From an uncultured Bacteroidales bacterium (GTDB lineage Bacteria; Bacteroidota; Bacteroidia; Bacteroidales; UBA932): DNA of 7,770 nucleotides. This document shows positions 1 to 5,186 of the stretch, piece by piece. Location: assembly GCA_900546395.1 (NCBI GenBank), contig URDD01000098.1, positions 1 to 7,770 of the forward strand. Reading direction: 5' to 3'. Every line of letters starts with the position of its first letter. Within the stretch, counting starts at the first letter, position 1. Position numbers and translations under genes: made by a program. The notes beneath the pieces are model-generated. The model ran no database searches. It was given only the letters and a program-made list of their open reading frames with translations, and was not told the DNA's origin.

Positions 1-146
1 AATAATTTTTACCTTGTAACTTATTAAAATTTAATTTATTAAACACTATCGGAGATTTTTTCTCCGGACACTAATGAGGGGACAAAGTTAATAATATTTC
101 CTGCAGTATTTCTTTTTGACTCTTATGCTCCATCCGGAAGTCAGTA
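1..146. other. Non-coding left part of the leader region
   Basis: No open reading frame with coding character is visible on either strand here, and no tRNA or rRNA signature. The stretch is strongly A/T-rich, especially positions 1-48. Apart from the short hairpin at 50-66 I see nothing assignable. It probably separates an unseen upstream gene from the permease operon. Together with the sites listed separately at 147-254 it makes a 290-base gene-free region, which is long for such a compact locus and fits a regulated promoter. Confidence 0.6.
50..66. repeat. Short GC-rich hairpin with a T loop
   Basis: CGGAGA (50-55), a TTTTT loop (56-60) and TCTCCG (61-66) form a perfect 6-bp inverted repeat; a T-G pair at 49/67 could extend it. 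On the + strand no T-run follows the stem, so it is a poor intrinsic terminator in that direction. On the - strand the stem is followed by A/T-rich sequence with only short T runs. It may end an upstream or convergent transcript, or be incidental. Confidence 0.35.
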
Positions 147-184
147 TATAAAATTTCTTTACACCTATGTAAAGTATCTTTACA
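147..184. promoter_or_regulatory. Tandem dyad sites, candidate enhancer for a sigma-54 activator
   Basis: Positions 168-184 read TGTAAAGTATCTTTACA, a perfect 7-bp inverted repeat around a 3-bp centre. Exactly 21 bp upstream, 147-163 reads TATAAAATTTCTTTACA: its right arm is identical and its left arm matches 5 of 7 bases. Site centres (155 and 176) are two helical turns apart, so both face the same side of the DNA. They lie about 110 and 90 bp upstream of the start predicted from the -24/-12 element at 239-254. A 17-bp dyad resembles the NtrC site in overall size, and tandem sites 80-150 bp upstream are usual for NtrC/AtoC-class activators. The activator itself is not in the window. The arms also form a second dyad, CTTTACA (157-163) with TGTAAAG (168-174), so one could instead see a single cluster of three half-sites. 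Confidence 0.6.
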
Positions 185-238
185 CTCACAGCTTATATAG
201 AAACTATAATATTTTATATTTCAAATACTTACAAATAT

Positions 239-254
239 TGGCACAAGAGATGCT
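239..254 (+). promoter_or_regulatory. Sigma-54 (RpoN) type -24/-12 promoter
   Basis: The sequence TGGCACAAGAGATGCT fits the RpoN consensus TGGCAC-N5-TTGCW. The -24 block TGGCAC is perfect, the -12 block ATGCT has one mismatch, and the invariant GG (240-241) and GC (252-253) are separated by the required 10 nt. Transcription would begin near 264-265, giving a leader of about 26 nt before the ATG at 291. Dyad sites at the correct upstream distance support the call. No convincing Bacteroidota housekeeping promoter (TAnnTTTG with an upstream TTTG) was seen in the same leader. Activation would need an AAA+ enhancer-binding protein encoded elsewhere. Confidence 0.75.
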
Positions 255-290
255 ATTAGATGCCCGGACAATTGAAAACTACTATAAACT

Positions 291-2639
291 ATGGCACTTA
301 GATTTAACAGACACAGGATACTCCCTGCAGCCCTGAATATAACTGGACTTACATTCGCTTTTTCAGTATTTCTTATACTTTCTGTGCAGGTTACGTACGA
401 CTTCGGGTATGACAAAGGATATCCGGACACAGACAAGATTGTCAGACTGGAATATACAGAACCCACCAATCCGGACAAATATCAGATTCAGTTATGCAGG
501 CCGGTAATAGAATATTTAAAACAGAATCTTCCTCAGGCAGAAGCCATCTCCTGCTACAGGTATTATAAATACAATGTACAGAAATTCCGTGAATCCGGCA
601 CAGAAGACGCAGGTATGAATCTCAAGATGTCAGAGAGTGATGCAGAAATACTGAAGGTTTTCCCATTTGTATTCACACAGGGGGACACTTCAGAATTCAA
701 GGCACCGCTGACAGCTGTAATTTCACAAAAAGGTGCTGAAAAACTCTTCGGCAAGCAGTCTCCGGTAGGGAAACAAGTACAGATAGCAGAACCTGATACT
801 CCATCCTACAGGATAGTGGCTGTATATAATGATTTCCCGGACAACTCCAGTGCAGACAATCATATCATCCTGAATATGGGAAACAGCGATATTGACAACT
901 GGTCGGAATGGAGCTATCCTTGTTATATGAAACTTTCCACTACCGAGGGACTTCAGCCTGCAATAGACTCTTTAAAGGTTATTTTCTTCGGAGACTCATT
1001 CTACGATGGTGCTGATTTGCGTATGTCTTCCCTTCACGATGCCTATTTCTCAAAAGATATTGAAGGAGACAATATGGCCAAAGGCAACCGTCCTGTCTCC
1101 TATACATTGCTGAGTGTAGCCATACTTATACTTGTCATAGCTATTTTCAACTTCATAAACTTTGCTATGGCAACCGTGCCGTTCAGTATTAAGAACATAA
1201 ATACCAGAAAGGTACTAGGAGCAAGAAGGTCACAGCTCATCTGGAACCAACTTCTCGGAGCATTGGCTCTGGTTATCATATCTTTTGCAGCCAGCATCGC
1301 AGTGATGTCACTGGTTTCCACATCTACATTTGCACACTACATTTCAGGATCTATGAAAATAGGTGACAATCTTCATATTATAGCTTTCGGGCTGCTCACA
1401 GCAATACTTTCAGCATTTGTTGCCGGTATTTTTCCTGCAAGGTACAGCACATCATTCAACCCTGCAATGGTGCTAAAAGGCTCATTCTCCCTCTCATCCA
1501 GCGGCCGCCGACTCCGCACGACTCTTGTGGCATTCCAATACCTTGTCTCATTTGTCCTGATTATATCCGCACTTTTCATTACAGTCCAGATACAGTATAT
1601 GAAAAAACACGATATGGGATTTGACCGTGAAAATGTATTGGAATTAATGGTTAGTCCCAAGATTGGTGCAAGCCGCGAGACTCTGAAAGAGAAACTTATG
1701 AAAAATCCTGACATATTGGATGTTACATTTGCTGGAAACAGACTGGTCTCACAAAAGAAAATGGGATGGGGAAGAAACTATCAGGGGGAGAGAGTCCAGA
1801 TGGACTGTCTGCCGGTAGATCCTAATTTCATCAGTTTTTTCGGTATGGAAATGGCAGAAGGAAGGGATTTTACTGAAGCTGACAATCTCAATCCCGCTGG
1901 AACATTCATTGTCAATGAAGCATTTATGAATAAATATCCTTTCCTGAGACTCGGACTTAAGTTTTCTGGTCATATGGGCGATGAGAATCCTGCTGAGATA
2001 GTAGGAAAGGTCAAAGACTTCAACTTTATGCCACTGCATTACGGCATATCTCCTCTTGTCCTTTATAATTTCGGCTCTGAACCTTGGTGGCCGCTGACCT
2101 TCGGCTATGTCAGGATAAACTCTCATAATATACAGGAGACCACCGACTATATAAAGTCAATATGTTCTGAAGTTGACCCTAATTTCGAGACAGAGGATAT
2201 GTATATAAAATTTATGGATGAAACGATAGAGGATCTATACAGAAAGGAAGAAAATCTCAACAAGCTTATAACGATTGCTGGTGTCATTTCATTGATTGTC
2301 TCCATAATCGGAATATTGGGACTGGTTTATTTCGAGACCCAGTTCAGAAGAAAAGAAATAGCATTGCGCAGAGTCCACGGTGCTCAGGTAGGGGAGATAC
2401 TCTCTATGATTAACCGCTATTACTTTATAATCACTGTGTGTTGCTTTGTTGTAGCCATACCTGTATCACTGATGATTATAAAGAACTGGGTATCAGGCTT
2501 CACATATCAAAGTCCTGTTCCGATTTGGATTTTCGCTGCAGCCTTTGCCCTTATAGCTTCAATTACAGCGGTCACAGTGACTCTCCTGAGCAGAAAGGCA
2601 GCACTGGATAATCCTGTCAATTCTCTTAAGGCTGAGTAA
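291..2639 (+). CDS. FtsX/MacB-type ABC transporter permease (first of pair)
   Basis: This 782-residue protein has the duplicated architecture common in Bacteroidota: membrane segment at about 14-34, a MacB-like periplasmic domain (about 35-265, opening with YDKGYPDTDKIVRLEY), three membrane segments (about 270-294, 319-341, 361-384), another at 410-432, a second periplasmic domain (about 433-655), and a final FtsX domain with segments near 660-681, 710-731 and 744-767. Hallmarks of the FtsX fold are NTRKVLGARRSQL (304-316), KEIALRRVHGA (688-698) and the C-terminal NPVNSLKAE. Such permeases sit in the inner membrane and couple ATP hydrolysis by a separate MacB/LolD-like ATPase to movement of the periplasmic domains, driving export of peptides, lipids or drugs; the substrate here is unknown. 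The ATG at 291 is the only plausible start, since TAA at 285-287 closes the frame. No Shine-Dalgarno is evident. A sigma-54 promoter lies 26 nt upstream of the start. Length is normal for the family and no damage is seen. Membrane limits are by eye. Confidence 0.93.
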   Translation: MALRFNRHRILPAALNITGLTFAFSVFLILSVQVTYDFGYDKGYPDTDKIVRLEYTEPTNPDKYQIQLCRPVIEYLKQNLPQAEAISCYRYYKYNVQKFRESGTEDAGMNLKMSESDAEILKVFPFVFTQGDTSEFKAPLTAVISQKGAEKLFGKQSPVGKQVQIAEPDTPSYRIVAVYNDFPDNSSADNHIILNMGNSDIDNWSEWSYPCYMKLSTTEGLQPAIDSLKVIFFGDSFYDGADLRMSSLHDAYFSKDIEGDNMAKGNRPVSYTLLSVAILILVIAIFNFINFAMATVPFSIKNINTRKVLGARRSQLIWNQLLGALALVIISFAASIAVMSLVSTSTFAHYISGSMKIGDNLHIIAFGLLTAILSAFVAGIFPARYSTSFNPAMVLKGSFSLSSSGRRLRTTLVAFQYLVSFVLIISALFITVQIQYMKKHDMGFDRENVLELMVSPKIGASRETLKEKLMKNPDILDVTFAGNRLVSQKKMGWGRNYQGERVQMDCLPVDPNFISFFGMEMAEGRDFTEADNLNPAGTFIVNEAFMNKYPFLRLGLKFSGHMGDENPAEIVGKVKDFNFMPLHYGISPLVLYNFGSEPWWPLTFGYVRINSHNIQETTDYIKSICSEVDPNFETEDMYIKFMDETIEDLYRKEENLNKLITIAGVISLIVSIIGILGLVYFETQFRRKEIALRRVHGAQVGEILSMINRYYFIITVCCFVVAIPVSLMIIKNWVSGFTYQSPVPIWIFAAAFALIASITAVTVTLLSRKAALDNPVNSLKAE

Positions 2640-2665
2640 CTGGTCATTTGGAGCTGCCGACTGTC

Positions 2666-2694
2666 TTTAAACAATATATAAGAAGCTGTTTAAA
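2666..2694. repeat. Inverted repeat in the gap between the permeases
   Basis: TTTAAACA (2666-2673) and TGTTTAAA (2687-2694) form a perfect but A/T-rich 8-bp dyad with a 13-nt spacer. The right side also contains TAAGAAGCTGTTTAA (2679-2693), whose exact reverse complement recurs at 5083-5097 after the second permease gene. The stem is weak and no clean T-run follows, so read-through into the next gene is expected. It may be a small dispersed intergenic repeat or a partial attenuator or RNA-processing site. Confidence 0.4.
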
Positions 2695-2706
2695 AATTTA
2701 TAAAAA

Positions 2707-5043
2707 ATGAAATTCAAGAATATCCTGATAAAATCTCTTTCTTTGGGAATAGGTCTGGCTGCCGGAACGGTACTCATATCAAAGGTATGCTATGAAATGA
2801 GCTTTGACAAATCTTACACGGATTCAGATAGAATTTACCATATAAGGACTCTGTACAATGCCCAGGGGGAAAATACCGACTACCAGAATATATCAGGAGC
2901 CATTGCCCCAGCCATAAGACAATATGTCCCGGGAGTGGGAAGCGCCACCAGAACTACTTTTATATGGAACAGCGACAAGTTTATTGATGAAAACAAAAGA
3001 GGCATTACGGGATCGGTTATAGTGGCAGACTCATGCTTTTTCGATATATTCAGTACAGAAATACTGGCAGGGAATCCAAAGGAAGTTCTTTCACAAGCCG
3101 CCAGTGCAATGGTCTCTGAATCATTTGCAGGAAAAATGGGTGGCACATCTGAAGTCATAGGAAAAACCATTGAAAACGAAGAGTACCCAGGGTTTAAAAT
3201 AACTATAGGGGGTGTATTCAAGGACTATCCTTACCACAGCACAGTGAAAAAAGATGTCCTGCTTTCAATGGAATCTCTGCACAAGGCGAGTACTGAAAAC
3301 TGGCTCGGAAACGACAGATACAGAGGCTATGTGAAACTTGCAGAAGGTACGGATCCTGATATGCTTGCGCCGGCTATCCGCGAAATGCAGATGAAAAACC
3401 AGCCGCTGGACGAAATGCAGAAAAACGGCTCAGATATCCACTATTATCTTACAAGCCTGAGTGGTGAACACATAGCGGACTCTAAAGTAAGAAATGTTAT
3501 GACCGTGCTTTCTGTAGTATCTATTCTTTTGGTAATCATATCATTGCTGAATTATATCCTTATTTCGGTATCTGCCATGGCTGTCCGTTCAAAGGAAATG
3601 GGAGTGAGGAAGTGCTACGGGGCAGGAAGAAGCGTAATTTATGGAATTATGGCAAAAGAAGCGACTATAGACATTTTTCTTGCCATGGGAGTTACTGCAG
3701 TTCTCCTGTTGTCATTCAAACCCCTTCTTGAAGATCTGGTGGGTGTCCCGGCCGAGGCCCTGCTCGTAGGACCGACATATATTGCTGCAACTGTTGTATT
3801 TGCAGTTGTATTTATTGTCGCAGCTATTGTTCCGGGCTACCTCTACTCAAAAATTCCAGTCAGCTCGGCTTTCAGGAACTACAGTGAGAACAAGCGCAAA
3901 TGGAAACTGGGACTGCTGTTTTTTCAGACGGGAATCTGCGCCCTTCTCCTTTCCCTGATGTTTGTAATAGGGGCGCAATACCGGAAGGCGGTAAATGATA
4001 AGCCTGGCTATGAGTACGGAAATCTGCTTTGGACGGTGCTCACCGGTACTGACATTACTCTTCGCCAGGGAATTATAGATGAACTGATGCAGCTGCCTGA
4101 GGTTTCTGATGTCCAGATGTCATATTCACTTCCTTTGGACTACAGTTCAGGAAACAATATCTATATGCCTGAAGGCCCGAACAAAGATAAGGAGCTCTTC
4201 AATATAGCTGACCAATATGAAGGGACAGCAGGACTGTTCGATATGCTTGAAATACCTTTTATAGAAGGAAGGTATCCCCAGACAGAGTCTGAAGTTGCAG
4301 TAAGCGAGTCTTTTCTTAAGGAAATGGCCAAATTCGAAGACTGGAGCGACGGTGCAATAGGAAAAAGAATCTGCATTACTGAACACAGTCAGAGTCCTGA
4401 GGAGTCGTTTACTGTTTGCGGTGTATATAAAGACTATAGAATCAATACTTTGACAAATCAGGACACAAGGGCTAGCATTAAATTTTTTGCTAAGACGGGA
4501 GAAGGGAATATGCCATTTATGGCTATAAAAGTCAGTGAGATTTCACATGAGACAATGGAAAAAGTAAGAAAGATAATACAGTCAAGGTTACCAAGTAAGG
4601 AAATTGAAGTCAAGGCATATAAAGACTCGATGAGGGAGGCATACGCAGGGGAGAGAAGGATGAAGAATACTGTGATGGCAGGTTCGCTGATTTCCATAAT
4701 CATTGCTCTTTTCGGCCTTACAGGATATATAAGAGATGAATCGCAGCGCAGAAGCAAGGAAATGGCTATCAGAAAAATAAATGGAGCCACAACTAAGGAA
4801 ATCTTAAGTGTCTATATTGTCGAGATATTGAAAATAAGCATTATAGCCATAATAATGGGTAACATCGGAGCCTGGTATGCGGCATCAGTATGGCTTGAAA
4901 ACTTCTCGGAAAAAGTCACTCTTTCACCGCTGTTTTTCATATCTGCAGATGCTATAATTCTGACACTTACCATATCAGGGATAGTTACCGGTACCTTCAG
5001 AATTGTCCGCAGCAACCCTGTCGATTCACTGAAAAATGAATAG
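2707..5043 (+). CDS. FtsX/MacB-type ABC transporter permease (second of pair)
   Basis: This 778-residue paralogue of the preceding gene has the same plan: short cytoplasmic start and membrane segment (about 8-26), MacB-like periplasmic domain (about 30-260, with FDKSYTDSDRIYHIRTLY at the start), membrane segments near 265-289, 319-338, 355-381 and 401-421, a second periplasmic domain (about 425-650), and C-terminal segments near 655-676, 702-728 and 740-763. FtsX signatures are KEMGVRKCYGA (296-306), KEMAIRKINGA (684-694) and the terminal NPVDSLKNE. It would act in the inner membrane with an ATPase not present here, either pairing with the first permease or serving as an alternative one; neither role can be decided from sequence. 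Sequence divergence between the two is substantial outside these motifs, so this is an old duplication. TAA at 2701-2703 makes the ATG at 2707 the first start; the leader is A-rich without a Shine-Dalgarno. The 67-nt gap suggests co-transcription from the sigma-54 promoter. Confidence 0.92.
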   Translation: MKFKNILIKSLSLGIGLAAGTVLISKVCYEMSFDKSYTDSDRIYHIRTLYNAQGENTDYQNISGAIAPAIRQYVPGVGSATRTTFIWNSDKFIDENKRGITGSVIVADSCFFDIFSTEILAGNPKEVLSQAASAMVSESFAGKMGGTSEVIGKTIENEEYPGFKITIGGVFKDYPYHSTVKKDVLLSMESLHKASTENWLGNDRYRGYVKLAEGTDPDMLAPAIREMQMKNQPLDEMQKNGSDIHYYLTSLSGEHIADSKVRNVMTVLSVVSILLVIISLLNYILISVSAMAVRSKEMGVRKCYGAGRSVIYGIMAKEATIDIFLAMGVTAVLLLSFKPLLEDLVGVPAEALLVGPTYIAATVVFAVVFIVAAIVPGYLYSKIPVSSAFRNYSENKRKWKLGLLFFQTGICALLLSLMFVIGAQYRKAVNDKPGYEYGNLLWTVLTGTDITLRQGIIDELMQLPEVSDVQMSYSLPLDYSSGNNIYMPEGPNKDKELFNIADQYEGTAGLFDMLEIPFIEGRYPQTESEVAVSESFLKEMAKFEDWSDGAIGKRICITEHSQSPEESFTVCGVYKDYRINTLTNQDTRASIKFFAKTGEGNMPFMAIKVSEISHETMEKVRKIIQSRLPSKEIEVKAYKDSMREAYAGERRMKNTVMAGSLISIIIALFGLTGYIRDESQRRSKEMAIRKINGATTKEILSVYIVEILKISIIAIIMGNIGAWYAASVWLENFSEKVTLSPLFFISADAIILTLTISGIVTGTFRIVRSNPVDSLKNE

Positions 5044-5049
5044 AAGATT

Positions 5050-5095
5050 AGAAGCTGTTTGATTTTTGTCATCATAAAAGAATTAAACAGCTTCT
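5050..5095 (+). terminator. Long hairpin after the permease pair, possible terminator
   Basis: AGAAGCTGTTT (5050-5060) pairs perfectly with AAACAGCTTCT (5085-5095). Pairing can continue inward to 5067/5078 with two G-T wobbles, giving an 18-bp stem and a 10-nt loop. It starts 7 nt after the stop codon at 5041-5043, a usual place for a terminator. Only two T residues follow before A-rich sequence, so intrinsic termination may be weak; mRNA 3'-end stabilisation or processing is an alternative. The arm sequence is shared with the gap between the two permease genes. Confidence 0.55.
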
Positions 5096-5117
5096 TAAAA
5101 TTACCGGTATGAAATGC

Positions 5118-5136
5118 AAAAAAATCGGGGGGGGGG
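5118..5136. repeat. A7-TC-G10 homopolymer stretch, candidate slippage tract
   Basis: Seven A residues (5118-5124), TC, then ten consecutive G residues (5127-5136) stand in an otherwise A/T-rich gap. The G run ends 50 nt before the ATG at 5187 of the outer-membrane protein gene. Runs of this length are prone to slipped-strand mispairing. Because it is outside the coding region, a length change would alter promoter spacing or the mRNA leader rather than the reading frame. No confident promoter could be placed around it: TAACTTAG at 5157-5164 fits the Bacteroidota -7 box only partly, and has no -33 partner. Sequencing error in the run length is also possible. Confidence 0.55.
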
Positions 5137-5162
5137 AATTATATGAATATTTTTTCTAACTT

Positions 5163-5180
5163 AGGAGTTGAAATTTGGAA
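5163..5180 (+). promoter_or_regulatory. Weak ribosome-binding sequences before the barrel gene
   Basis: AGGAG (5163-5167) lies 7 nt before a TTG (5175), 13 nt before a GTG (5181) and 19 nt before the ATG at 5187. GGAA (5177-5180) lies 6 nt before that ATG. All of these codons and the ATG at 5217 are in one frame, which opens after the TGA at 5169-5171. The arrangement leaves the true start ambiguous; ATG 5187 with the GGAA element is the best compromise. Confidence 0.35.
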
Positions 5181-5186
5181 GTGATT

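Noticed and set aside
2642..2654. Possible second sigma-54 promoter before the second permease
   Set aside because: GG (2642-2643) and GC (2653-2654) are 9 nt apart rather than 10 and the flanks do not match TGGCAC or TTGC.
5061..5068. GATTTTTG resembling the Bacteroidota -7 box TAnnTTTG
   Set aside because: It lies inside the hairpin stem after the permease gene and has no TTTG-like -33 element at the right distance.
5106..5117. Possible sigma-54 promoter before the barrel gene
   Set aside because: GG and GC are only 8 nt apart, and the -24 block reads CCGGTA, unlike TGGCAC.
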